The translations under genes and the position numbers were made by a program. Shown piece after piece: positions 10,681 to 23,032 of a stretch of DNA of 64,000 bases. Under the pieces are notes generated by a model that was not told the DNA's origin, ran no database searches, and saw nothing but the letters and a program-made list of their open reading frames with translations. Numbering within the stretch: the first letter of the stretch is position 1; the number at the start of each line of letters is the position of its first letter. Source of the DNA: Scalesia atractyloides (Eukaryota > Streptophyta > Magnoliopsida > Asterales > Asteraceae); the NCBI GenBank assembly GCA_947069175.1, contig CAMTDV010000013.1, forward strand, positions 59,526,610 to 59,590,609, written 5' to 3'.

Positions 10681-12420
10681 ATTTCTGAGAATCCCATGAT
10701 TGAAAAGATTGCAGAGCGAAAAAGATTGTATGTTGAGTTAGATGAATTTGACGATGATGATGAGGATGATGACAAAGATAAAGATGATGAAAATGATAAT
10801 AAAAAGATGACGACGATAAGGGTGATGATGAGGATGACACTCAGGGAGGTACTGGAGTGACGATAGTTGAAACTACAAAGAGAAACGAATTTTTTTATTA
10901 CGATGCTAATCTAAATGATTCTGCTAACCAAAAAGAAGATACACAATGTCAGTGGGAGCAGAAAGAGCAAACTCACGATGAAGAACAGTCAAGAATTCTC
11001 ACAGCTACTCCATTTATAGCTGAACCTGATTGTTATACGCCCTGAATTTTATATCTGGAGCATAATGTTGAGGAAGGCGAGTTTGTGAACAATTATACAA
11101 AAGAGGAGATTGCTATTATGCTTGGAATTGATGAAGAGTCGTTCAAATTTGATTTTGAAGAGGAACTGAATAAGATCAGTGCATTCGAGCCAAATGATTA
11201 TGTTTACAAGCATATACCAGATGCTGATACATATGATAGGGTGATTATTGAAGATGCATCGGATGATGATGAAGCGATTAATTATTCTGGTGAAGGAACT
11301 GATAACTTTACAACTTTTGAAGAATTATTCAGTAACGTAAACGATGACTTGTTAAAAAGAAGGATTGAAGAGACGGTTGTGGAGGGAAGTATTCCGAAAC
11401 GTCTATCCAAAGAAGAGATTACTGAGGCTAAAAAGATATGGTTTAAAGAGACCAAAAGAAAGGAAGTTCAGACGACCGTTAGCATTCTACACACGCGACA
11501 AAGATAAATCTTTGGGTGATATTTTGAGCTAGGGATTGATTCCTAGTTGGATGTCTATATGATCAAAAGAGAATATGGTGTTCATACTTCTGGTACTTGA
11601 ATGATTTGAAGACATTACCATACTATGATATCGAATAGCTTGTACAGAAAAAGAGTATTAACTTCCAAATGAAGTTTTATGATCAAAGATTATGGAAGTT
11701 AATCAAATACGAAGCATCTCATTGTTTAAACAAATGGAAACCGTTGATTCCGAAGAAAAGAATAAATATTGACAAAGTTATGAAAGAGAAAGAGGTTACG
11801 CTTGTGATGAAACAGCCACATGTGATGAAAAATATGCCGTTAATGAAGATCGAACATGATTTCCATGAATAATTTCAGTGGTGGCAAGTGGATTCTGAAA
11901 CTAGTGAAGCTGTTATTATGTTGAAAGCTGATGACAGTTGGGATATTTCTAAAGATTTGATGAGATGATTGAACGAAAAAGGATATGGGGATTGTGGAGA
12001 ACAATTCGTATACTAGACCCGATGTGGCTAGTTAACTGTTCGAAGGAAGATATCAAATGCTTGTTCTTCAACAAGATTTGTTTTGATGTGAATGAAAGAC
12101 GCAAGCGATGCAATACCAGGGTGTGATTAACGTATGCTATGCACATGGTATTAATTATGGTAAGATGTGGGAATCGTCATGGAGAGAGATAGAGAAAGAA
12201 GAATTTTTGAAAAGGAGCAATGTTTGGAAAAGATTGAAGAAAATTTAAAAGAAGCTCATTTAAAGAAGATTTCAGTTTATGAAGTGGGCTCCTGCGACTG
12301 ATCAAATGCCAATACCATTTGAAGAGTGTAGGAAGCCGCCGATAATTTCTTTGGGCGTTAAAGTCAAACATTTGAAGATTTGGAAGACAGACTAAGAGTA
12401 CAACAACATCCAAGGTGGAG
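10681..12420 (+). pseudogene. decayed acidic retroelement-associated ORF
   Basis: Reading-frame remnants run 10700-11050, 11085-11507, 11520-11640, 11669-11872 and onward, in shifting frames with stops. The start is Asp/Glu-rich (GATGATGATGAGGATG runs near 10755-10830). The best open part (140 aa, 11085-11507) has NNYTKEEIAIMLGIDEESFK and FTTFEELFSNVNDD, followed by a Lys/Glu-rich segment. Downstream pieces contain KNMPLMKIEHDFHE, and one near 12020 reads like MWLVNCSKEDI. From memory this resembles a family of long hypothetical proteins found with copia-type sequences in Asteraceae genomes; I cannot confirm this. It has no RT or integrase motif. It lies upstream of a PPT-like site and LTR, so it is probably the interior of the element ending at 14687. 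Confidence 0.45.
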
Positions 12421-12731
12421 TTTGTTGGTGCATAATGTCTATTGTCTACATCTTAGAGTTGTGTCTGTATTTTGTAATAGGGCAAAAATGTTATATTTTA
12501 CGATGTTTGTATTCAACTTCGCATGAAGGTAGAGTCTACCTTCGCACGAAGATAAACTACCTTCATGCAAAGATAAACTACCCTCGCACGAATGTAGCAT
12601 GTCTATATATAGTTTGTGTGAGGTATTATTAGATAGAACTTTGACGACTGAGACGGAGAAGCTCTGTTGGATTTCCTAATCATTTGTAATTGTTAAAAAT
12701 TGAATGAAATCAGTTAATTAATAAAATAATC

Positions 12732-13500
12732 TTGTTAATTGTCACTGATTCATATGAATTCTGCACGTATGGACTAGATACTCAAATTAGGACCTTTGCT
12801 ATTGGACAAAACGATCCAACATCCCTCCTCCCAAAATCGTCTCTACTGAAGAAGTACAAGCAAAACATAATGCTATTCAAGAGAAAGAATCTAGGAAAAG
12901 GCAAAGATCAGAACCAAAAACCCCCATTGACCCCAAGCTCAAAAGCTCAAGTGCCATTCCCGATGCAATTTCACAAGATGCCCCCGAATTCACAGCTACT
13001 GACATAGAGATAAACATTCCTAAATTTCTCTCGTCTGGATCATAACCAGGAAGCTCAAGTGGAGCCCGATTCGAAATTGGAAGCTCTAATGGTGGGTTGA
13101 ATGAGCAAGATGATGCTGCGATGAAAATAGCTGCTGAAAAAATGAAGTTTATTGAGCACTTTGATAGTGACGATGATGCAGATATAGATATCAAGAAGTT
13201 GCAAAGAAGAGTGGTGACACTGGAACAAGATTTTGCATTAAAGGACACCCAAATTTCATCTCTTCAAAACCAAGTAACTATTCGAGATCAAGCTATTGAG
13301 CAACTTCAAGGAAACGTGAGCCTGTTGATGGCAGAGATTTACGAGATGAAAGCTAAACTGCAAAAGAAGTTTGGCAGCGAATTTACAGATAAGGACGATG
13401 ATCCTTAGAACATTGCACAACATGAACAGACTACTCAAGAAAAGGCTACAGCTGATGCAGAACAAGAAGTTGGCCTAAATGCCTATCTAGCAATGGAATA
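12732..13500 (+). pseudogene. coiled-coil ORF remnant in the same decayed interior
   Basis: Two open pieces: 12732-13007, Lys/Pro-rich, and 13097-13408. The second encodes an acidic stretch (HFDSDDDADIDIKKLQRRV) then a clear heptad pattern (LEQDFALKDTQISSLQNQV, then IRDQAIEQLQGN) predicting a coiled coil of about 60 residues. Both are ended by stops and continue as fragments to about 13500. Position and base composition tie it to the preceding pseudogene, probably as one former protein. Function unknown. A short 24-bp triplication lies between them at about 12523-12600. Confidence 0.4.
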
Positions 13501-14362
13501 AACAAAGAAGAGAAAGTTGCCGCAAAAGAAGAGTCCAAGCAACAAACAAATGCTCGTCATAAAGAACCAAAATCTAAATCCTCTTGATAAGAACTTTCAG
13601 CCAAAGGATCCAACAAAAGTGTCCGATCGATATGTAATGGAAATATGATCAAGCCTATATGACAAGATCGGTAACAAATCTTAATTCAAATGCTAGAGAT
13701 ATGATCATGACAGGAAATTATGATTGGTGACAAGAGAGAATGGACACAGGGAATATTATGCTAAACAATCACAGTTTGAATCATGGACCAAGATAGATCT
13801 GAAAGTCTTTTATGAGCACCTTATTATGATTCAGATCCGAATCAACGTGGTCCTGGATGGGCATTTCATTCTAAACTTGAGCATGAAGTAACTCACGACT
13901 TTCCTACCATGAAAACAGCTGAATCTTATCTAAAGAAGAATCCTGGCATTCGTGATCCACATATCAAAAAGCATATGTAATCAGTCATCTAGCCTGTAAC
14001 CGATAAAGAGAAAGTGATTCCTGCTGCCCCTAAATTTCCAAAAGGAGTGCTAAAGAACTTTTGCTACTAGGCTTACGATCCAAAGCTGGCAGGAGCTGTG
14101 ATTGTAACTAAAGAAAAGGTGTTTCGATTGGCAGACATGTTGGAGCTAATCAGTTTTCATGAAGATCATATTAAGATCTTGGGTCAACATTAAATTCACA
14201 CAAAACAATAAATATGAAGCTTGTGAAAAATCATGGACTAGTGTTGTAGCAAACATGATCCATAATAAACTTTATATAGATCCAGGTGCATTATTTGGCG
14301 GCAGCAGAGCTAGTAGATATTGAAGCGGAAGGCTACACTAATGTAGTAAACCTAGGGGAGAT
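13501..14362 (+). other. decayed coding interior and PPT before copia-like LTR
   Basis: Fragments of open frame with many stops, same composition as the preceding pseudogenes. It ends with a purine-rich CCTAGGGGAGAT at 14351-14362 directly before the LTR start, a PPT-like site of copia type. Confidence 0.45.
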
Positions 14363-14687
14363 TGTTAGGCCCTAATTAGGTTTATGAATTAGTTACATTA
14401 GTGATGTGGGATATCTTGTATATATGGGCTTGGGGAAGGCTTTTGGGCCTAAGGGCTTAGGTTAATGTTGCACTAACCCTCTAATATAAATAGACAATGA
14501 TATATTAGGGTTAGTAGCTTTTTAGTGGTTTTCATAACTTGTATTAGACAAATTACAAGATTTGTATGCAAGTTGATCTTCATCTATTTCATCTTATTTA
14601 TTCTATCTTGATTCATAGCTTGTTTGTGTGATTCCGCCACCAAACAACCCTCGTGTGATATTGTAGATCCGGTTTTCGGGACTTACA
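14363..14687 (+). repeat. copia-type 3' LTR (325 bp)
   Basis: Starts TGTTAGGCCC right after the PPT and ends GGGACTTACA. It has a TATA-like TAATATAAATAG at about 14482 and the length usual for copia LTRs. The PPT plus TGTTAG border is a common copia arrangement. The matching 5' LTR is not in the window. Confidence 0.65.
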
Positions 14688-14807
14688 ATAAGATAGAAGC
14701 AAATGGAAGAATTTAAGTTTTAAGCATGATAAAAGAATGGTCAAGTATGGTTCCTAAACTATAGAGTAGGTCATAAGCATGACAATTTTCCTAATTCTCT
14801 ATAGTTA

Positions 14808-14822
14808 TGGCTCTAATACCAA
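14808..14822 (-). other. PBS of a minus-strand gypsy element
   Basis: On the minus strand TTGGTATTAGAGCCA, one mismatch from the initiator tRNA-Met PBS, followed at the LTR side by TGTCGCACCCC (plus strand, from 14825). Confidence 0.75.
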
Positions 14823-14824
14823 TC

Positions 14825-16850
14825 TGTCGCACCCCAACTGATGGTGGAAACATCGGAGTGAGATGAAAACAAGATTGCAAGAGACTTCATAACGACTAAT
14901 TGTGATAATGTTTAGATAATTCAAATTTCATTGATACTAAATGGAAATACATTGTTTCGGAAAGAAAAGTACAACAAGTTTCGAATAGCGTAACAACATG
15001 AAACAAATACATATTGGAAAGTCTAGGTGTGTTTCTAGTCCAACCTAAGTAGTATTCTTCATTAACATCAACTAGTTTCCTGCAACATGTATTAAAATAA
15101 AGGTTAACAAAAGTTGGCGAGTATACTAGTTTAATTACATAGCATAATTGTGCATAAAAAGTTGTCTCATATCCAACATGGTAAATTGCATATATTACTC
15201 GTTATCATACTAGCATGTGTTAACTTTATTTCAAACCAAAGTGTACCGCAATCATGCATACCATTGTCCCGAAACGACTAGGTTGTAAAATAGTTTACTT
15301 AACAATACCACAAGAATACGGGCGGTGCGTTAATCCTATAGCGCTATAATTGTTAAGGTAAGCTGCAAAGTTAATGAGCACATAGTCACAAGTATACATA
15401 GTAGGCGATAAAAAGAATAATATAGTATCATGTTTTAACAGATAGAGTATCATCATAACAAGTTTAAACGTGATTCGTGATTTGTATAAATGTATATGTT
15501 GAACCCAAAGTTTATAAATCGGAAGATGGGATCGAGTATACTCACGGTTTTGCGTAGAAATTCCGCATACGTGAGTTGAAGCGTTTTGAGTGTTGAGAAC
15601 ACCAAAGTTACCCTACATGGGAGAAACGAAGGCGTGTAAGTATTCGGATTTGGCGTAGGATTCGGATTTGGAATTTAAGTATAATAAAGTAGGTGTATGC
15701 GAAAGTATATCTTGTTTTAAACACTTGTTAAACACTAAGTTTATATGTGATTTCATGGGTCCTAACTTGTCCATTAGAATCAAAACCAAGGAGTTTAGAA
15801 CAAAGATAAAGTAACCTAGGTACATGACATATAACCATAATCCGGTTAACATCATAAATTCGGTTAAATATGTATGTTAAATTATATAGTATAAGTTAAT
15901 ATTTGTCCATCATATAATATCATATAATTCATGTAAGTCAAGCATGGAGGTTTGTATACCTCATTGTCTGATTGACCAAACCACAAAGTTTACCAACATA
16001 GTTAGTAAACCCGGTTGGTCATGAATAACATAATAAAATCTAATTAGTTCATCAAGTTGCCAAGTAAGATCAACCCGGGTGTTTCATACCCATCATGGAA
16101 AATGTTGGAGAAGTGGCGGGGTTGTGTTACTTTGAGACTAGGGAAACTACTTAGAATAACATAAAAATATCAAGTGAGGGGTGGAATAAGTTTAGGATAG
16201 CCAAAGCTTACAAGATTCACACCTTCACCAAAACACAAGACTCACCATAAGAACTATGGTGGGCTTGGATGGTTTCAACACTTGTGGGTTGTCTTAACTC
16301 TATCAAAACAGAAAGCTTAGAGGGTGTTTGCACCTCTAAACTCATGAGAATCAACTCCTAGCAAGCCCCATAACCATAGACGGGTTTAGGAACATGTAGG
16401 CATAAGATTCATGTAAGAAAATAAAAGTTTACAATATATTCTTCTAAAACAGAAAGTTTGACCTCAAATGGTAATCTTCCACCTTAGTTTACCATGGTAA
16501 ATTTGTGGAAACACTCCTGGAGGTATTCCACATATGTTGATCATTTTGTTCTATAACTTGATAATTGAACATGTTTTCAAGTATGAAATGCTCATGCATG
16601 TATGATTCATGTATCACGAATGTATGTATGAGTATTTGCACGTATAACAAGTGTAGGTTTGCAAGTAACCACGTATTTAATGATTGATTGTACATATAAC
16701 ATGCATGTATAAAGTGTGAATTTCATTATGATCAAAGCCTTGGATTACAAAGTTAGAAACGAAATACGAATACAGTATGATTACAAGTTTCCAAAAATAG
16801 AAAATACCAATACACTTTCTAAATAAGGAAAGTACAAAATGTGAAGGTTA
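14825..16850 (-). repeat. gypsy 5' LTR fragment, minus strand
   Basis: Begins (plus strand) TGTCGCACCCCAAC next to the PBS, so this is the downstream end of a minus-strand 5' LTR. It shares scattered blocks with the LTRs farther right, for example AAAGTTGGCGAGTATACTAG at about 15112 against AAAGTTGGCGAGTGAATCC in the array. I could not find the other LTR end (a TTACA-type border), so the right limit is a guess. No coding region. Confidence 0.5.
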
Positions 16851-16859
16851 CAAAGGGTT

Positions 16860-17240
16860 GTGTCATGTTATATGTCGTAACAACCAATTACAAGTTATAC
16901 ATGCCATAGTAGACCGTGTTAAGTCTTGATATATCTTAGTGGACATTAACAAGTCATACGGCCCTAATAGACCGTGATGGCCCTTGATATATCTTAATGG
17001 CCCATTAGAACTTTTATATAATATTCGGTATTGAAGGGTTATATCATGTTGCATTGTTGAACTAAGTGACAATAATATGATATCGAACAGTAACAAGTCA
17101 TACATGCCATAATAGACCTTATTGGGCCTTCATATCTTTTAATGGCCCGTTATGAATTTTATTATGTAATATTCGGTATTGAAGTGTTATATCATTTTGT
17201 ACCGATTCATATCAAAACGTTACGGAGAATAACAAGTCAT
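16860..17240. repeat. diverged tandem repeat of about 200 bp
   Basis: Blocks such as AACAAGTCATACATGCCATA and ATATTCGGTATTGAAG recur two to three times (near 16900, 17000, 17093 and 17230), separated by diverged TATATCTTAATGGCCC-like sequence. Confidence 0.6.
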
Positions 17241-17269
17241 ACATATCTTAAACTTGAAGATTAATAAAT

Positions 17270-17870
17270 TTATTTTAAAAATAACACACGTGTTTATAAA
17301 TAATAAAACTTTGTATGTTAGTATTATTAATTTTATTCTAAGGAATATTTTTTTATTATTAATGGATTCCTTCTACGTAAGTATTAAATTCATTATTTTC
17401 ATACGAATTTTGACGAATTGTTAAAATAAAACGTAAATCGTAGGAATTGCGTCAATATTTTCCTACACGGATATTAATTAAAAACCATTCTGTAAGAAAT
17501 CTGTCGGCATTTCCGATTCATTTCATACGGATTCTAATAAATTTTGTTTTAAAATAACATATAAAACGTATTACAATTTTTTTATCCATTCCGTAAGTAA
17601 TTTGTCGGAATTTGCGACACTTTTCTATTGATACCGATTCCTATAAATTTCCGGCAAATGGATAAAATGAAAACGAATTCTATTGGAAATACGTGGGAAA
17701 TTTCTGACACGTTTCCTATGGATAACAATTTGTGGCTTTTTGTCGCTTTTTTGTCACAAAACTAAGACCCTTTCTTGTTCGTAGGAATTTGGTGGGAAAA
17801 GTGTCGCCAGTTTTGTTTGTAGGAAATGCGTAGGAAATTTTGGTAGAATAGTAGCAGTTTTCTAGTAGTA
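17270..17870. mobile_element. CACTA (En/Spm)-like terminus with subterminal repeats
   Basis: The segment ends at about 17870 with GCAGTTTTCTAGTAGT, whose reverse complement ACTACTAGAAAACTGC is close to the CACTACTAGAAAA ends of plant CACTA transposons. Upstream are many short related motifs (GTAGGAAAT, CGTAGGAATT, TCTGTCGGCATTTCC) like CACTA subterminal transposase-binding repeats. The opposite terminus was not found, so this is a truncated end or a non-autonomous remnant. No transposase ORF. Confidence 0.45.
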
Positions 17871-17892
17871 TAAGTTTTCTCCTTAACTTAAG

Positions 17893-17895
<3 letters not shown>

Positions 17896-17956
<61 letters not shown>
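17896..17956. repeat. (TA)n microsatellite, about 30 units
   Basis: Uninterrupted TA dinucleotides. The sequence after it (GGGGTCTTAAGAGAACACAT) starts like the short elements seen after TA runs at 38-44 kb. Confidence 0.97.
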
Positions 17957-17958
<2 letters not shown>

Positions 17959-19855
17959 AGGGGTCTTAAGAGAACACATGCTAATTGAGAACCGTGCAAA
18001 CGAGTTTGGACTACATATTTTCTCTAAGACAAAAAAATTACTTTTAATCACACGTTTTTAAGCCTTATTTTAGATATATACATATGTGTATCTTGTGAAT
18101 TTTAATTATACATATGTATATGCACACGTATATACATATATGTATAGTTAAAGATTGACAATATACACATATGTATATATCTCAAAAAAACCTGAAAGAA
18201 AAAGGTTGTGATTTTTTATTTAGGAAAAATATGTGGTTTAAAAATGTGTTTATGTGCCCAATTTTAATTATACATATGTATATGCACACTTTTTATATTT
18301 TTTTCAAGAAAAATGTATGGTCTAAAATTATTCTCATGGTTTTCAATTACTATAGTAATTCTTATATGATGCTAAGCCCTCTCTATATAGAGAGAGAAGG
18401 AGAGAGAAAGGAGGATATATTTGGACTTTGGAGTACTGTGAGGTTGGTTTTGGTTTTTAGAAAGCTAGGAATTTTAGGGTTTTAAATTTTTTGCTTTTGA
18501 TTGATGGGAACAAAGGAAACATCTAAGGGACAATGTAGTCACTGACATCAAACACATGGGTCTAGACAGACGTCATAAGTTCTATAATATTATTAAAAAC
18601 AATAATCATGAAACTAAATATTTTTAAATGCCTTAGGTATAGAGTATAAAAACAAATCACGCATTTAGTCATAAGATGCATAACTGATATGTGTTTCTAT
18701 TTCTACTCATGTGTAAAACTTTTTTCTATGAGAGTGACTTAGACTAATTGGTGTGTGATATCATATAATGTATAGATCGGTGTGTGTATATTAATCAGGT
18801 TGTCGCGTTCCGGTCAAAAATAAAATTTATAACACCTAATTACCTCAAACAAATAGTTAGTGGTAGTTAGGGTGTCGAACCACGAAGAGTCTATGGTTTG
18901 TGTCAAGATTCGGATGTTTATTGATTTTTAACACAAATTATGAAGCTTGCAATTTTATAATTGTTTTTTGTTTGATTGGTTTAAAGAATGTTGGATTCAA
19001 CCAACAAATTACTACTAACAACGAAATTGATTGTTTGATTATAAAAACAAAACTTGATTACTTGATTCAAAACGGTAGTTTGGAATAAGGTTCGCACCCG
19101 GTTTAAAATTGCAAGACCTAGGGTTTCTACACGTTTTAGACTTAATTTAGTTGCACTTGATTATTAACGGCTTTAGTGTTACGTGGCTTAAGTGTAGATA
19201 GCTATCAACATCACAAAGAATGGACAAAAATGCACTTCGTTACTAGAACATGTAAACCATAACCTATAGCAAAGCATAATTGCACATATTCGTTTCACAA
19301 ATTTAAATTTCATAACTTACTCGACAATTCATGAATTCAATACAAATATATAAGTTTCAAATAGTTAAACACAACTAGTCACAAATTAAATCATAAACAA
19401 AATGTTGAAACCCTAGAATTCTTACAAAATCTACACTGGGTGAAACCTAAGAGGATTAGCCGCTCATGGTGAATGGAACTCGAACACCAGATGTTGAACG
19501 CAAAGAATGAGACATGACCTTGATCTTGAGTTTTGGAATGATTGGTGGAAAATTAGGGTTAAGGTAATGATTGAGTGATGATGAAAAGTGTGATGGTTTT
19601 ATGATTAGTCTTGGTATTGATGAAGATGATTGATAATTATGGAGATGGTAATTGGTATCGATTGATGATAATGAATCCGATTGTGAATGATGGTGTTTTC
19701 AAAAGGTTATTGGCTCCAAGAACAAGTTTTCACCTAAAAATCACATTCAAAACTCATAATAATTCAAAACTATTCAGTCAAACAGGTCAAAAACGGAATC
19801 CTTGCGTTACGATTTACGACCCCACGTCGCCAACGCAAATTTCCAGCATCCACGA
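17957..19855. other. AT-rich intergenic DNA, no gene recognised
   Basis: Contains TA/CA-rich stretches and an AGAGAGAAGGAGAGAG run near 18388. Short ORFs (18171-18485, 18900-19088, 19611-19898) lack domains or codon signal. The left flank and TSD copy (CACGA, 19851-19855) of the large array are at its right edge. Confidence 0.6.
19851..19855. other. target site duplication CACGA, left copy
   Basis: Matches 36011-36015 across the whole array. Confidence 0.9.
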
Positions 19856-22491
19856 TGTCACACCCCGACCCGCAGCGGAAAAGGTGATCGGGGCATGATT
19901 GGGTTATCATCAAAGCTCATGACATTTATTATGCGTTTCATATTCATTAAATACAATTTAATGGAGATTTACAATAAATGTTACAACGTATTCTAACTAT
20001 CAATCTAAGCTTCTTTGTTCTCTTCTAAGGCATTTCCTATGTTTTCTTTGCTTCAACCTGTTCACATGTATCATGTGTAAAAAGGTTTTGGATCAACATA
20101 AAGTTGGCGAGTGAATCCTATGGAAAACATTTGAACAAGTTTATTTGAATTGATTATGAAATATGTGCACAACCAAACATGAGTAAAAATAGATGTAAAC
20201 TTATTCAACAATCATAAGATATTAAATAAAACACACATGAACAATAATGGAACATTTAGAGGCACGCGATGCTCAACTCGTCTCTCACGAGGAACTGAGG
20301 GGCCTAATGAATGAATTGCTTAAACATGATAATATGAATGACACAACTACAAACAATATAAACTCAATGATACACACATGAACAATAATGAATTTGATTT
20401 GAGGCACGCGTTGTTCAACTCGTCTCCCACGAGGAACTGATGGGCTTAATGAATGAGTTTCATATAATTTGACAAAAGGAAATAAGTAATCACAACAATA
20501 TAAACAATCTAAGTTTAGATCATGATGTGGTATGGCACAAGTTTAAATAAACAAGTTAATTATTTTTATAACACATGACACACCCCAAAACGTGTAATTT
20601 AAAAGGGGGAGTTGTAAGATTCACTCACAGTGGGTGCGTTCGGTTGATGATGTTGAATGCACGCGAAGTGGTTTTAACCACGAGTGAGATTAACCTAGAT
20701 AAATATCATTATGGTTCGGTAAGTAAACGGATTTTATTAATCTATTTTAGTAGGATTGTTGGGTGTATTGTTGTGAGTTTAAGGCTATTTTCTAACCTTA
20801 AAAATGTTATTTTTAAGTATTTTTAATTGATTTTTAATTAAAATAATTAAATAAAAATAATAAAAAAATTTGACTTTTTCTGACCGTTGACTTTGACTTT
20901 GACCGTTGACTGACCGTTGACCGGTTCGTATGCGTATTGTTGTGCGCTGAGTGAGGCTCGAACCCGAGACCTCCCGTACGCGTGCACGCAGCTCTACCAA
21001 CTGAGCTACGTGTCTAACCCGTCATATATCTGATTTTAATTATATTTATACATTAATTAGTTTAAACCGAAAATCATTTATTTTTTAAAAACGATTTAAT
21101 TGTTCGGACCGGTGCGCTCCACAGGTCTCGAACCCGGGACCTGTGGGTTGCGTAACACACAGTCCACCGCTGGACTGTGTGTTTAACATGTTATATAATC
21201 CAATTTTTATTATACTTAAATACAAACTATTTGTTTTCATTTCTGACTTATTTAAAAAGGTAGAATAATTGTCCGGGTCGATGCAGAAGACCGGACTCGA
21301 ACTCGTGACGTGCGACTTAAACATACACACAGTCCACCGCTGGACTGTGTGTCTAACTTGGTTATTATTCCGATTATTAATATACTTAACATATACCTGT
21401 GGCGACTCCGGTTCGGTTAACAAAACAAAAAGGCATTTTATTAAAGCGGCGTGTGTGGAACAAGATTCGAACTCGAGACCTTAGTGTTTATTGTGCACAC
21501 AGTCCACCGCTGGACTGTGTGTCTAACCCGAGTAATATCTTGCTTTTAATTATACTTAAACGTTACCGAACATCGTCTTCTTCACTGGTTTTAACCAGAA
21601 TCGGAAATCGACTGGTTCGATGATTAAAACATGATCTTTAGTGACAGAGGGTTAATTACAAGTGAGATTAAATAAAAAGAATGAAGAAATTAAGCGTGAG
21701 GTATACCGACTAGCTTTCCTCTGTTTTCCGGCAGAACTCCGGCGACATCAATAGGCTCCGGCGTCGGGTGTCTTGCAGCAGCGAGTCCCCGGAAAACTCA
21801 CAAAGGGTGTGGGTATCTCCGGTATAAGCTCAGGGGGTTCAGTAAGGTTCAGAAATGAAGAACCCGGTTTTCCGGTGATGAGCAGAGATATTCCGGCGAG
21901 TGAGTTTTCGCCGAGAAAGGGTGCGGTTTTGAGCAAAAAGGTTTGCAGAAGTTCGAGGTGGTTTTTATAGGGCAAATCGTCGATGTATTTGGCCCGATTT
22001 CCAACTGGATTCATTGGTTATAAAAACTCCGGCGGTTATGACTTTGGTCACGGACTCAAACATCGGTTATAACCGATATGGCGTTTATGATTTACGTTAT
22101 AACTGAAAGAAAACGTTAAATTTCGTGAGATTACCGGGATTTCCGACGACTGAACTTTTGGGCGCCGGTTTTGAATTTGTAAAGTCATGATATCAATTAA
22201 ATGATCTTAATGGTTAACAAAAGACATCAGTGGCGCAGTGGTTTGTGTGTTGTGTGCTAAGTTTGTTGCTGGACCGGTACTGACCCGGGTTCGAAACCCG
22301 GCAGGAACAAAGTATTTTTATTTTGCGATTTTTAACAGTTTTTCAAAAACTAATTATATATTCCCGTATAATAATTGATTATGTATCATTTAAAATTATT
22401 TTGGGCATTTAATTCGCAACGAAAATTTTAACTGACTGTTCGGTTGATAAACGGAGCGGGTTTGGTAAATCCGTTTTTTACGGATGTTACA
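19856..22491 (-). repeat. LTR A (element 3' LTR)
   Basis: 2636 bp. Plus-strand borders TGTCACACCCCGACC and CGGATGTTACA, so TGTAACATCCG to GGTGTGACA on the sense strand. On the minus strand a TATAAAAA box lies at about 21961-21969. Two copies of a GGCACGCG-to-GAATGA block (about 20260 and 20403) form a 145-bp direct repeat. Five tRNA-like modules are listed separately. Confidence 0.95.
20942..22308 (-). other. tRNA-like module array in LTR A
   Basis: Four modules on the LTR sense (minus) strand have 5' ends at 21014, 21183, 21353 and 21523, spaced 169-170 bp. The first (20942-21014, 73 nt) has a box A-like TAGCTCAGTTGGTAGAG and a box B GGTTCGAGCC. The others start with a D-arm-like hairpin (ACACAGTCCAGCGGTGGACT) and carry box B variants about 45 nt later. 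A fifth, on the opposite strand (22225-22308, plus), has box A TGGCGCAGTGG and box B GGGTTCGAAACCC. Anticodon and acceptor stems do not form properly, so these are not functional tRNA genes. Confidence 0.8.
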
Positions 22492-22512
22492 GTATCCCCT
22501 GCTTTTTAGAAA
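22492..22512 (-). other. PPT of interior 1
   Basis: On the minus strand AAAAAGCAGGGGATAC directly before the TGTAACATCC start of LTR A; an AAATTTCGGGACGAAATTT palindrome lies just upstream. Confidence 0.85.
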
Positions 22513-23032
22513 TTTCGTCCCGAAATTTAAATAGTGATATATTTGACTAAAAGAATGATGGTGTTTAGTTTGACTGTTACTTGCTTAGAAAAAGTAAGGG
22601 TTTAAGTTTTTGTTTGAGGCGGTAACGTTCCTTGTAAGGGTTAAGTACCCTATTATAGGAATCGCTTTTTGTTGCCTACTGTAAAAGTATTGATAGTCAG
22701 GTTTGATTCGCTAACTATGATATCATGCATAAGAGGTTGGATATGTTTGGAAAGGTATGGTTATATCCTAAGGCAAAACTTCTAACACTACAACCTACAC
22801 GGAACATAAATAAACACAACAGCTGATATTTGACATAAATAAACACAACAGCAAATATTTGAATCCACATTCTGATAACATATATGTTTGAATTGTGGAA
22901 GTTCCTCTCTCGTTTGTTATGATGGAGAGGTTAGTTTATGTAGAAATGGAACACAATTCCAATTTCTCTAAATAGCAAGATGATATAAATGTAACATAAT
23001 TTCAACCAAGGCAATACCAAATCTTACATGAA

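Noticed and set aside
20942..21014. Genuine host tRNA gene
   Set aside because: No proper anticodon stem-loop or acceptor stem, and it repeats in every LTR copy.
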